A stretch of 64,000 nucleotides of DNA from Diphasiastrum complanatum (lineage: Eukaryota > Streptophyta > Lycopodiopsida > Lycopodiales > Lycopodiaceae), in contig CM055113.1 of assembly GCA_029204225.1 (NCBI GenBank), positions 16,435,745-16,499,744 on the forward strand. Direction: 5' to 3'. This document shows positions 24,201 through 36,041 of this stretch, one piece after another; positions within the stretch are counted from its first letter, which is position 1; the number at the start of each line of letters is the position of its first letter. The notes under the pieces are model-generated. The model was given only the letters and a program-made list of their open reading frames with translations, was not told where the DNA came from and did no database searches. The translations under genes were made by a program, and so were the position numbers.

Positions 24201-27200
24201 AAAATTTCCTATGTTTTGAGACCCATATTTCAACAAAAAAAAAACAGCGTTCCTGAACAACGTTCCTGGAAAATTCTAGGAATGTATTCTTGAACCCATT
24301 TGTTATGCTTAGAAATAGCAACAAACAATGGTCAAATAATCAAATTTTTGTCATTGTTCGAAGAGGAGCTACTTTCATCAAGGGCGTGGTTAGATAAGAT
24401 TCAACTGTAGGACATTTTCACCTCTCTTGCTCTTGGCTGGACATATGCTTTATATATCACTGTACATTACATTGCATATAGAAAAGTATGCAAAGATATC
24501 ACAGATACTTTTTCATAGCCTTTTGTACATAATAATGTGGAAACATTACATGCAAACATTTAAATACTAAATCTCTAGCAAATGAATGTCATTCATTTCA
24601 TTGAGGTTTTTAACGAGTTTTAAATTTGCCTATTGATAGACAATGCTTGATATAGCAAGGCTTTATGTTGGTTTCCGTGTTTCCATCTCTATGTCATTTT
24701 GGTGTATAAACATTGCAAATGCACATTGAAAAAGAATGTTGTATCATTTATGTGTTTGAATAAGATTATTTCTATTTAGCTCTTGAGAGTTTGGTCTGCA
24801 ACAGCCAAAAGTACATGTGATCTAGCAAATTTTACTTGTTGCCTTTCAAATGTGGTTATGGAAGGGCGAAGAGATGTATATAAGTTGTAAAATGTTTGAA
24901 TAGTTGCAATTCTTCTTAGGTTTTGTAATTGCATTTTTAGGCACATATCAGGAACTTGTCGTAGTAATGAACGGACGAAATTGATGGAGGAGCATGGCTT
25001 TGATGTTTACCATTTTGATCCTGAACATGGTGGAGAAGACCTGAAGTAAGTGAGTTGCTTCACGTTTATACATGTTACATGCCTATGGTTTTCAGTAGTA
25101 AACGCTTAACTTACTTTCTTTGAATACAAAACTTCACATCATTCTTCTTTTAAATTTGCTTGTACATGATCATCTGTGTAGGACATACTTTATCACAATC
25201 ACATATGATATGATATTACCTCACAAGAGCAGTATGTAGCATTTAATAATCTGTAAGTAACTTAGATTTGTGTCTCATGTTCCATTGTTCCTCCTTGACT
25301 ATGAGTGAAACTTTTTATGAAAGAAGGCTCTTATCAATAACTTGATATGTTGACTAAAATTGTTTTGTAGCTATCCAAATTTGATGAGCTTGTTTCAAGC
25401 ATTATCAAGACTGTGTTTCTAGATTGTTTGGTGTCTATCATCAAGCATCATTTAGCAACATCTTGGGTTACCTTCTTCATATGGTGTTAGAGCCTTGTTA
25501 AGGCTGATTCTAAGATCAAGAGCTGAATATGGAAAATAAGAAGGGAATGACTTTTGGTAAGTAATGATTTGATAGATGTTGTGCTTGGTATTGAGGTGAG
25601 ACCTCAAGTTGCACAAAAAATTATAAGTACAACGAGAGAGCTAGACTAGCTTTACATAGGGATGAATAAGTCCAATGAGCTTTGGAAGGAAGTAAGGGCA
25701 TGTTTTGCAGCCAAGGATGCATGGGATACCTTACAAAGGACCTATGAATGTAAGAACACATCTACAAACCAAACCATTAATTGTATAGATTGAATGATGA
25801 AGATGTTGACCTTAAGAAACCCAATCATCAATTATATATATTGAATGATGAAACTTCTCATGCCTATGTGTAAAGAATCAAATCTCTTAATGTAGAACTG
25901 GATTGCATTGTTTGATGGCGTGAAGGAAAAAGAACTCATCTAGATCCTCCTAAATGGACTTGGAGAAGGCTATGAGAACTTTATAGCTATGCAATCCAAA
26001 GCGGGATACTATCTCACTATCTTCTACCGAGGCCAAATACAAAGCACAACTGCATATAAGGAGGCACTATGGATCAAGAAGTTGCTTATTGAGATCCATA
26101 TGATTGATCCCAAGGCTACACCGACTACTTTTTGTGATATTATTTCAGCTCAAAGCAAGGCACACAACCCAATTTGCCATGCCCAGCAAGCACATTGAGA
26201 TCTCTCTAGACTTCATTCAAGAGAAGATTCTTGCCAATTATGTTCTTCTTCAACATGTACCTCTTCCAAGAAATGCGTTGTCGATATCTTCACCAAACAT
26301 TGGGCAAGGATTTGATTTTGAAGCATAGATCAAGCAAGGTGTTTGTTATGGCCATATTTGGTTAAGGACCTGGAATAGTCCTAATATGGTAGACTGGCCC
26401 TCCAGTGTTCGAGATTATTGGTCACTCCGTGTTTTAATTCCATGTCAAGGCCTGTTTGTGACTAATTAACCTTGAGAGGACCCAGACACTCTAATTGAGA
26501 CATATGGAGTATTGCATGTCGGTGTGACGGATATAGGCAGGAGGATTGCATGAAAAGATGTGATCTATTTATAGTTGACTTGCATGGAGACTACATGGTT
26601 ACATGCACAAGACTCTACTCTCTATATAATGAGGTGGGGATTCTCCCGTCGACATATTAAGTTTAGGTTACCAGTTTCTCTCTTCTCCTCTTGCTTCACA
26701 TGGCATGGCTTGGGGGCTAGATCCAGGTTTGATCTAGGATTGGTTGGGCGGTTTGGCTCCATAGTCTCTCCTATTGTGTTCTCCTATCCTCCTCTTAGGG
26801 ACAATCCTTGAGGGTCTTTATATTGGTATACTAAGGATAATGATATCTTACTCTGAATCTATCCGAAATTACTTTCAGACCAAATCTCATTTCTATACCA
26901 CAGTTGGTTCTTTTCAAAAAAGAGGAATTCTCTAGGGATTGTGTGGACAATCTGGAACTAGAACAAGTTTGAAAGTTGAATCATTACCTATAAGTAGTAC
27001 GGTAACAGGTCAAAGGTTAATAATTCCATTATGATTGGAATTGAAGTAAATTTGATCAAAATCTTGAGGGTCTTTATAGTGTTTATCGCCTATATTGATG
27101 AGTTAGAATGTCTGCTTTACCTCCACTGATAGTAGGAGACCTTCCTTGGTTTACTTAAAACATGTAGATATGAGTACCTAAAACTTCAAGAGCTAGTTGT

Positions 27201-30200
27201 AGAAAGGTTGTGATAGTAATCATTCAAGCTTTCACTTTACTAACATCTACAACCTTTTTCAGCTTGATATTTTCATTTTGGGATAAGCTTTTAGTTTTGT
27301 ATGGCATGTCTTTTGCTGGTGCTGATCAATTTGGTTGATTTATGTGGGCCTTTCAGGCGAGATGGTTTGATGGCATTGTGGAATGCAACTCATGTTCTGA
27401 GCACAATTCCACCAACAACAAATAAGTTTTGTGATTATGTATGCCTATATCCTTACGAAGGTCTTTTTAGTGATTAAGAATAATCGTAGCTTATGATATT
27501 TTCTACACTTAGACTGGTTGACTTTTGTAGCTTGCAAGCTTGGTAAGTGTGGAATTTGTTTTTGTCCTTGTTAGCATGTAATTCACTTTCTTTCACTTAT
27601 TTGCAAAAGGTTTTAGGAAGTCATGCCGGTGATGTGGAGTATGCAGCTCGTCATAGGAAACTCTCCTGGATTGGATATCTTTCCTCAACAGGTAGTACTA
27701 GACTCTTTCTAGAGTAGCATGCTAAACTTGTTATGGAGAAGTTCAAGACAAAGTCAAGTTCTTGTGAGTACACCATGAAGTTGTTTTTAAATGAAATGAC
27801 TGGATCAAGCGATACATTCTGAATGCCAGGCACAAGGTGGACTCAAAAAATGGAAGCCTCCTTGTCAGGCAATTCCAATTATTGAAAATTGCCACTTGAG
27901 CTTAGACATTAATACTACTACCTTATTTAAGTTTCTAGTTTTGATCGATTTTTGTTTGTTTGTTTGGAGCTCCTCAATCTGATCAATCTAAAGGCCCGCA
28001 TTATTCATCTCATTGAATGCTTTTATTAATCAATGTCAATGCAAATGCAAAACATGTTGTGGTAGTGATATAGTATCATCTAGGACCTTATTATTTGTTA
28101 TTTGAAGCCCTTATTATTTGCCATTACCATAGGATTCAAGCTAAGTACTATATAGCCATATGGCCTACACACCATTTGCATAAGGTCGTGACATAAAGAA
28201 ATGGATATCTTGAAGATATAAGAAATATGCCTATCGATTAGGAGTTAAGAAAATACTTTTAACACACAAGGTGCGTGTTTGTAATGATGTGAATAGAGCT
28301 CTACTAGTACCTGGGACTTTATTGATTCATCTAGACCCTTTCAAGTGGCTAATTAGTGGTCACTGGCAGTTAAGTGCAAATCACATAAAAGATTTAATAT
28401 AAAGAGGCAAATGCAAATATATTGGTAAAGCATTGGAGAACAGTTGTAATTAGTAGAATACGAATGATTTACAAAAGGATTCCACGATATTAGAAACTAA
28501 ATAAGCTGATCTGACTAAGCGTTGATACTAAATCAAGTTTGTTTGTAAACTATTGAATTAAAAACTAAGTTTTTCATCTATCAATGCATGAATATGAGGC
28601 TCGAAGGCCTATTTATTTTATTCTTGGTTGGCTATGGCACAAAAATCACCATATGAATGTTGTTAATAAGTGTGAAATAATACATGACAAGCCCAAGGCC
28701 CCAAATATATGGTCCAATCGACAAATAATAAGATCGTATATATTGGTTTTTTGTCCACAATATTTGGCATATGATTCTTTGTCTAAAAAAGTTAGTCTTT
28801 GGTTTTGATCTAGTGAAAACACTACAAGTACAAAATGAAACTGATGGAGTTGGACAAACTAAGGATATTGATGTTGCGAAATAAGATGATATCTCCAAAA
28901 TGCTTAGACTAAAGGTGAAGCCTCAAGAATGTTTACGCCGAAGAAGAAGCCAAAAAGCACAAATGCAATATCAGTACATGCATTGAGTTGCAAAAATGTA
29001 CATATTGAAGAAGTAAGTGGAAGACTAGCATGATACAAAATACTTGCTCACTATGGATCACCATGCTAGAGATAGTAGGAATGTCAAAGAAAGTATCCAT
29101 GTGAACAACAAATGCACAGCATTTTATAAGACCTCTACATGTTATGGTATCCCATGCCAACCTAATAGACCATGAGTGCCATGTGGATTTAGTAGACGAC
29201 ATACCACATACTATTGACAATGGATGCAACGGATTGCGATCTGTTGCGTCCACGATCTGGAATGCACGTCCGACAGTGAAACACTTTCCGTAATATATAT
29301 ACATTTTTGAACTAAAACCAGTTGAATTAATGACATGTTTGTAAAGTAGTTACGGGTACCGGATCTCATTTAGATTTTGTTGGATCGACTTCTTGAAAAG
29401 TAATAGTTGATCGGTCAAAGGGATCCATGTCCTATTATGTGTGACATTGACGAACACATGACAGACACTGTGTTAGAGCAACTTTAGAAACTATTGCATT
29501 CCATAGCTGTGTTAGGGCCCTACCAGGTGGCACAAGCTGGTGATGGATGGCATGTGTGACATCAAAGAGATTGAGAAGTTAGAGACATGAGGAATGAGAG
29601 AGGAAGGAACCATAACATAGTCAAGTACACTATGATCGCCTGTGTGGGGATGGCAAATGAAAGTCTCACCAAAGGAGGGCCACCTAGAAAGGCCATTGTA
29701 AATGGCTAGCTCATGGGATTCACCAAGATGAAGCAAGTAGTCCCCATAAGGGGTAATTGGACCTGCCTTGTCCAATGCAGATCTCTGAATATGTGACATC
29801 GAGTGCCTATTAGTGATAGGATCTAAAGTCGTAGTGACCAGGGAACGTGGGAGCGCGACTTTTTAGATGTGCCATGCGTTCCCAGACTTACTCTGGTTGG
29901 GAACATGCTCGGGAATGTGACATGGGAATGTGTTCCCAAGGGATGGGAACTGGATTGGGAACACATTCCCTGGTCACAGTTTGTGCAAAGACTCAAAAAC
30001 AAGATAGATGGAGGAAGCCTTGGGAATGTGTTCCCTGGTCATAGTTCCTACTAAGACCTAAAAACAAGATAAATGAAGGAGAAAACAAAAAATCAGAGGT
30101 ATTTTACATATAATTTGTTTATACAATAGTGGCATTGCATAAATACAATACTGATCCTTTGTTTTGTTTATATTATGTGTAATTTCAATATACAAAATTC

Positions 30201-33200
30201 TATAAATTTCAAATTTTGATGTATTTATATGTTCTTTTTATTACATGTTTATTATGTTGACATGGCATTCCCGTTCCCGTTCCCATTTTTTCAGGGATGT
30301 TCTCGTTCTCGGTCCCATGCTCATTCCTGTTCCCTGGTCACTATGGGTAAAGTACCAATCGTCTTATCTTTTTCATTTTTGGCAAATGGTAAGAATATTT
30401 TTCATGTGGAGGTGGAGGTGGTCACAACTCACCATATATAGCTTCCAGTGTCTTGGCTTCGGTGTCTAGGTTGATGAATACACTGTTATTCCTATAAATT
30501 ATCCTACCTAAGAGTTTCACTCTGCAAAGTTGCTGCTAAGTTTCCCATTTCAATGCGGATATGTTGGACTATGAACCATGGCCGTCACAATGTTACATCA
30601 CGCTTGGCTTATGATATTGTAATTATGTTCTTAAATTTACTCCACCACACAAATGAGCAAACTGAACCAATGAATTTTTTTTCTATGAAATTTGGAGGGT
30701 GAATCTTGTTTTCCTTCTGGCATATTTTCAACTTCATTTTCTAAAACCTGCTGTTGTTGATCCCTCTTTATTGTTGCTTGTGAAAGTATGATGGCTGGTT
30801 AATTCTTTTTTAGCAAAAAATATGAATGGATCTTTTGAAATTCAGAATCGGACATTTCCTGTTGAGTTAAGCAATGTAAGTACAAAGATAAGCACCATCA
30901 TAAGAATTCTTGATCACCTTTTCATGAATGCCATGTAACATGTTTTGGTGGTTTATTTATCGAGGGTCAACATATCCACTCTTGTGATAAATCTTAGTAT
31001 GGTAAAAATGGTTCACAGAATTGATAATAAGGTTTTTGGATGATAATAATGTGAGTGCCAATGTCTTTTATCTAGATTGATGTTCAGCTTCTTTGGATTG
31101 TAGGAGTTTATGGAGATTGGCAAGGTGAATGGGTAGATGAAGAGTAAGTCAAATCTGGTCATCATGCCATGTTACATGCTAGTGGGTTGTCTCTATTCTA
31201 TGATCATCTTTTACTCTTTTGGTAAATCTTTTCATTTGTGTCGGTCTCCATTTTCAGTAAAAGTATCAAACATTTTCTTTCTAATTCCAGGTCTGAACCT
31301 GTGCCTTTTGATAAGAGCGCTGCAACACGACTAGATGCTGAGAGATCTTGGCTTTTGTTGGGTGAGAAATCAAAAGTTCCAGTGCATGTATTCAGACTAG
31401 GAGGTATCTATGGACCTGGGCGAAGGTTAGTGGACATACCCTGATACTGTGGCTCGGTTGTGGTTTGTTGAAAATAGTACCTCCAATTTGATTTTAGCAG
31501 TTGTTCTAGGGTATCTACGAAAAATCCCGTAAGATGAATAACTTTGCAGAATTGAACTAATCAAGAATCACTTGCAAAACATTATCTTTTTTGGACTGGT
31601 CAACATGTTGTTGGCAATGTCGTTGGCATGTCAAGGGTGTTGAGGAGAATGGTGCCTTGGGATTTCTATGGCCTTGATGCCTGAAGATGAAAATCTGGGC
31701 CAAGCCTAGCTCAGATCACCTACAAGAGACCTGCTTGGAGCGCGTGCACAAGCAAACCCTTTCCAGCATGCTCTATGAGGCTCCTTCGGCGTTTCATCGA
31801 GCTCAACTTCTTTCTTGTGTGGGTCCAGGTGCGGGGGCTTGGCTGTCAACTCGGCCTGTTATTCCTTCCTTTCGGTTGTCTTCGGCCATCTTTACCACTG
31901 CTCTTCGTCATCACTTGGGGCTATCACATCCTTCGGTCTTGGGTCTCTCCAGGTGTGTTTGTGGTCACCCTATTGATGCTCTTGCTATCCACCTCCTCCA
32001 TTGTCCGTCTGGGAGTGAGCGCACAGCTACGCATGATGATGGAGGTTTCCATGTCCTCAGAGAGCAGTCTCATGTCCTTCCTTCTACCGCGTCCCATTCT
32101 TCCCGCAGGCGTGTTGTCCTCTCCCGGGATGGCCTTCGTACTTTGGCAGATGTTGTTGTTGCTAATCCTATGCGTAGTGACCTACTGCCTTGCTCTGCCT
32201 TCACACCAGGAGAAGCGGCAGGCGTGGCAGCTCAAGAGAAGGAAAAAAAACTACTCCAATAGGCACCCTACTGATGCTTTCATGGCCCTGGCACTTGAGA
32301 CTTATGGCACCTTGCATCAACGCTTTATGATTTTCTTCGCATGTGTTCTCATCAGGCGACTGAGCGTCAAGGTTTTCCAGGTTCTATTCTCGTGCCTTCT
32401 TTCAAACAACGTATTTCCATTGCCTTGCAACGTGCTCAAGCCCTTTCAATCCTGCAACGGGCGACGGTGGCTGGGTCTGCTACATCTCATCTCCCTTCAT
32501 TAGTCGACTCACCACCTCTTCACTTTTCTGATCTGCTGCAGTCAGTTGGCAGACTCCCACTGACATCACCATAGTTTTTGCGCCTTTATGTTTTATGCTA
32601 GGATCTGGATTAATCTTAGTTTTAGTGCAGCTTCGCTCTTGTTTGAGCTTACATTTGCTTAATTAAACTTCCCCTTCAGGGTGTATATATCTTTTTCATC
32701 AATGTACCTACTAGTTTTTTCTATGAATAAATGCACCAGGGTATTTCTTCTATCACACATTCTACTTCACGTAAACCATAAAGAAAGTGTTTGGAAATTG
32801 ATAACCTCCATTTCGATAATCTCTCATCTAGTTACGTGGATGTTCCTTCAACTTACGTGTTGCAAAGCATTCAGAGCTCATATTTTTCCTTTCCACTCTT
32901 GGTTTGAGGAGATAGCATAATGGGGGGACACCCATACAATTCCTTTTCCCTTACAGGTTCCAACTCACCTTTTTGGCCTACTTTTACTTGCATGCGATTT
33001 TGAAGTTCTTCTCATCCACGAACTCCATTGCAGGATATCCAATGCTAGTCTCTAACAACTGCATATGCAGGAATGTGAATGCTATAGACAAAACGTCGTG
33101 TTCAAGGAAGATGCATTTTGTCTCATTACCTTGCATTTAGTCTATTGCTACTGTTTAGTCTATTGTGAAGGTGGAATCCTCCAAGGTTTTCTTTTCCAGA

Positions 33201-34145
33201 ACTTTGTAATAAAGACCAGTTTCCTCTTGAGTCCCTTCACATATATGCCTACCCATACAAGTTGCAGGATGAATTGGCTGACTGAAGCTGCACCATGTTG
33301 TTCATACTTTGGCTATTAAAAGCTCACAGTATTGTTGATATTTGGACTAATAAACTCTGATGTAATGCAGTGCTCTGGAAACAATTCGCAGCAAAAAGCC
33401 ACTCACTTTGCAACAAAAAATGCGTGGTAGTCGCTGCTTTACATCCCGTGTTCATGTTGCTGATATTTGTCAAGTCATCTTTGCAAGCATGAACTCTCCT
33501 TATGCAGGGTGAGGATTGTTATTACCATAATGTATCAATGATAATGTGTTTTTGTTGTTAGTTGTTATAAGGATTTTCTTCTTGATGATCTATGGCTTCA
33601 GTTTCTTTTTAATCTGGTCTTTTGAGAAAGGCTGAGAAGCATGTTCATCAAAAGTTCCATAAGTCAACTCTACTCAGGAAGATTGCTAATCAGGGGCCTT
33701 GTACATGCAAACAAAAACAGTTCTGTTGATCACAAACTTTGTGCTAGTTGGGATATTTTGGTAGTTCTAACATTCACTTGCTCTTTCACACAGGAGAATA
33801 TACAATGTTGTTGATGATGATCCAGCTCCTCGAGCAGAAGTTTTAGCATTTGCTTCAAATCTTATTGAAAAACATTTGCCAGCACATTCAGAAATTGGCT
33901 GCAGTTTGGTTTCACATGCTCTTCAGAGTCAGAAGGCTGACAATGGAAGTAAAATATGTTCTGCGTCCAATTCAGGTGATGCCCTGCTCAAGTTCACTAA
34001 CAGGTGTGAAACACGAGGTGTGAAGGTCCCTGAAAAGAGGGTTAGTAATAAACGGATAAAGGTGGAACTTCAAGTGAGACTTCAATATCCTACCTATAGG
34101 TCTGGACTGGAGGCTATTCTGATCGGAGAGTCCACATGCCCTTGA
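21293..34145 (+). CDS. YeeZ-like NAD(P)-binding epimerase (extended SDR), eight exons
   Basis: Predicted Rossmann-fold sugar-nucleotide epimerase-like protein, the plant relative of bacterial YeeZ; its substrate is unknown. Exons: 21293-21624, 24941-25045, 27357-27438, 27610-27691, 31104-31143, 31291-31425, 33371-33508, 33794-34145. They total 1266 bases and stay in frame to give 421 residues, and every intron is GT-AG. The ATG at 21293 is the first after an in-frame TAG. The first 95 residues look like a plastid or mitochondrial presequence; Met 44 and Met 66 are alternatives. Motifs: FLFGLGYTA (nucleotide loop with the third Gly changed), ISGTCRS, YLSST then VYGDWQGEW, FRLGGIYGPGR, SRVHVADICQV, YNVVDDDPAPR and KRVSNKR. 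The introns are swollen by transposons, but the coding sequence is intact. Confidence 0.9.
22119..24220 (+). mobile_element. Degenerate gypsy element in epimerase intron 1
   Basis: The 23890-24150 segment reads STGKSPFEITYGRSLPTPL and later FEENQWVHYK, matching the C-terminal part of gypsy integrase. Before it, frames at 22119-22403, 22784-23392 and around 23340-23640 look coding (for example LGDVENIREIERLLKSLA) but are not recognised. They could be the gag and spacer of the same element. RT is not visible. Same orientation as the host gene. Confidence 0.6.
25482..26800 (+). mobile_element. Deleted copia element in epimerase intron 2
   Basis: TGGTGTTAGAGCC at 25482-25494 is a variant copia primer binding site. 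A broken gag follows (ELWKEVRACFAAKDAWDTL near 25680, ILLNGLGEGYENF near 25950). Directly after that comes the end of RNase H (EALWIKKLLIEIHMIDPKA, HIEISLDFIQEKILAN, 26060-26250). Protease, integrase and RT are deleted between the two. A 3' LTR probably starts at TGTTTGTTATGG near 26339. Same strand as the gene. Confidence 0.7.
26801..27356. other. Intron 2 remainder, no feature
   Basis: AT-rich intronic sequence before the acceptor TTTCAG at 27351-27356. Nothing else assigned. Confidence 0.4.
27692..29511. other. Intron 4 left part, no gene recognised
   Basis: AT-rich intronic DNA. Open frames at 28584-28898 and 28933-29304 show no known motif. The second may be a worn continuation of the LINE at 29512-29799. 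Confidence 0.35.
29512..29799 (-). pseudogene. LINE endonuclease (APE-type) fragment in intron 4
   Basis: The minus frame contains GDYLLHLGESHELAIYNG, SRWPSFGETFICHPHTGDHS and VLDYVMVP. This matches the N..L.I.NG...W....T......S.IDY pattern of LINE apurinic endonucleases, which nick target DNA. About 95 residues survive, antisense to the host gene. No RT follows, so this is a fragment. Confidence 0.7.
29830..30344. mobile_element. MITE with TAGTGACCAGGGAAC ends (intron 4)
   Basis: The left end reads GTAGTGACCAGGGAACG and the right end is its inverse (GTTCCCTGGTCACTAT). Interior GGGAAC and GTTCCC blocks form further inverted repeats. The flanks share TAAAGT (ATCTAAAGT left, GGGTAAAGT right), a worn 9-bp target duplication. 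The ends match the element at 34374, so both belong to one Mutator-like family. It encodes nothing. Confidence 0.75.
30345..31103. other. Intron 4 right part, no feature
   Basis: AT-rich intronic DNA ending at the acceptor before exon 5. Confidence 0.4.
31687..32574 (+). pseudogene. Non-LTR retrotransposon C-terminal domain in intron 6
   Basis: The frame from 31687 reads AQLLSCVGPGAGAWLSTRP, LRHHLGLSHP and then a zinc-type motif CVCGHPIDALAIHLLHC. These are typical of the region after the RT domain in some LINE-like proteins of algae and early land plants. The frame breaks in a run of eight A near 32250. A neighbouring frame carries HPTDAFMALALETYG to about 32325. The first frame then resumes (FKQRISIALQRAQALSIL) to a stop at 32572-32574. 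It is 5'-truncated, as is usual for LINEs. The 242-residue open frame at 31775 is an overlapping shadow except for the bridging part. Confidence 0.7.
32575..33370. other. Intron 6 remainder, no feature
   Basis: AT-rich DNA up to the acceptor before exon 7. It includes the untranslated tail of the LINE fragment. Confidence 0.4.
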
Positions 34146-34373
34146 CTAGTGCAGGCGAGAAGATAATGGTGCTTCTTTGCAGCCTTCAACTGTAGCAGAT
34201 GTGCAAGTGTAAGTATCGAACTAGCAGCTTGTGCAACACCATATTAGCTCAATGAAGTATGCATTGTTTAAGGTTTCTCAAGGAACAAATATTGAAACGT
34301 AGTCTTATTTCCCTTGGTAAAAATTAAAACTAGAAGGAAATTAACTTGCAGTAGACAGTAGGGGATATTGGCC

Positions 34374-34651
34374 ATAGTTGCCAGGGAACGGGAACAAAAT
34401 GGGTGACGCCTGGGAATGGGAACGTGGGAATGCCACGTCATTAAATATACGTTTGAAACATAGTCCAGGAAAATCGGAAAAGTGTAGGAATGGAACCGGC
34501 CTTATTTCTCAAAAACGAGTATCTTGATACTTTTGATGGGTTTTTATATAGGCATATGAACCCTTTTATGTATAACAGTCAACAAAAAACTGAGAAGCTT
34601 AAAAAAAAGCAGGTTTTATGGAACGTCGGGGATGCATTCCCTGGTAACTAC
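34374..34651. mobile_element. 278-bp Mutator-type MITE with 9-bp TSD
   Basis: The ends are CATAGTTGCCAGGGAACG (left) and the inverse of GTAGTTACCAGGGAATGC (right). GATATTGGC is directly repeated at 34365-34373 and 34652-34660, which is a perfect 9-bp target duplication. No coding capacity. It lies 230 bp after the epimerase stop, probably in its 3' region. Confidence 0.9.
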
Positions 34652-34660
34652 GATATTGGC

Positions 34661-36032
34661 ACCTGAGCTAGAACATATATCACTGATTTTGTAGCTAGTT
34701 TTGTTCTAGTTGTTGGATTGTTGATATGTACACATGGTCAGGTCAGATCTTGGTCATATAACAATCTCAGACACAAAAAATTAGGGTACCATTTGGTTCT
34801 TCGAGATGTTAGGTCAATGCATATCAAACCTGCAATCATGAGATGCGCAAAGAAGAAATTAGCTGAAAGAGCTAGAAAATGAAAAGCATCGTCACATTTA
34901 CCTTGAGAATCTCATAAGCCTCAAGAGAAACTTTAGTTATCCATAGCTTTTTCGAATTTACTTCAATTTGTTCCCTTCAAAGTTGTAAAATCTCCTTTCG
35001 AAAATCTCTCAAAAAAATTGCTGAAGCATTCTAGACTATACTCGAGCCTCTCCCAAAAGTACTCCAATAAATAAGTCAAGCTTATCTGGGAATCTAACAA
35101 ATGAGCATTGAACTCGGTATTAGGGCTAAGATACCTATTTTTTGAAAATGGGCCGTGGAAATTTGCCATTATCTGCCAAACACGCTTACAATCTCCAATT
35201 TGCATAAATCTCTCTTAAACAAACAAGTAAATGCTTCATTGAATTCTTGCAAGGGGTTTAACGCACGGTGGCTGGTTACTGACTATAAGCAATACATGAA
35301 TGGTGATGGCACATAGAACCCCTATGTTAACAATTTGCAGGGCAATAAGCAACCTCTAAGAATGCTATATTGAACCATCGTCTAGTTGCATTCAGTATCA
35401 TTTATTGACTTTCAGGGTAGTAATCGAAATTGACATATTTGCTGAGTGATTTGTGCCTATGCCAACAAAAAAAACTTCATTTGCTGTTACTAGCTGAAAG
35501 TAGCAATTATTGTGTCAAAGAGAGATTTAACCATTTATACTAGGTGAAAATACATTGTGTGCACACATTCCCAGTTGGTGCCACTATCTTCCCCCATTTC
35601 GGATTCTACAGTCAACTGCAAAAGGGGTAATTTCATAGAAAAATCGAAAACACTGCACCTGTCCGCTCTTGATGGCTAATACTACCTCTATGCTACCTGA
35701 TATTTATTTTTTTGGATTATTACTAGAAAGGAGTTGCTTCTTGTATCTTAAATCCTAGCAGATCACATTTCTGATAACACTACTTGCATTGTGGATGTTG
35801 CATTATGATTTCGTGTTGTGGATATGCAATTGAGTAGTTGATTTAGTTTTCTCAGGAAGAGTCGTAAATAGCTTCTTTGAAACAAACTTCTTGTGCACAT
35901 CCACATGTCTGATGGGACATGTTTACCATGATCTCTATTCAAAAGGCTTTTTTTTTCACGAACTTGCTTGGGATTTGAATCTTTGTCCAACTCCTAGAAT
36001 TTGAAACTATTTTAAAACCCTATTATGTGTTC
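34661..36032. other. No gene recognised
   Basis: AT-rich. Short frames at 34963-35205 and 35763-35990 (minus) have no recognisable content. Confidence 0.4.
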
Positions 36033-36041
36033 ATTCAAGGC

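Noticed and set aside
31775-32503. 242-residue open frame
   Set aside because: Overlaps the LINE C-terminal frame in another phase; only a short middle part carries the conserved sequence after a frameshift.
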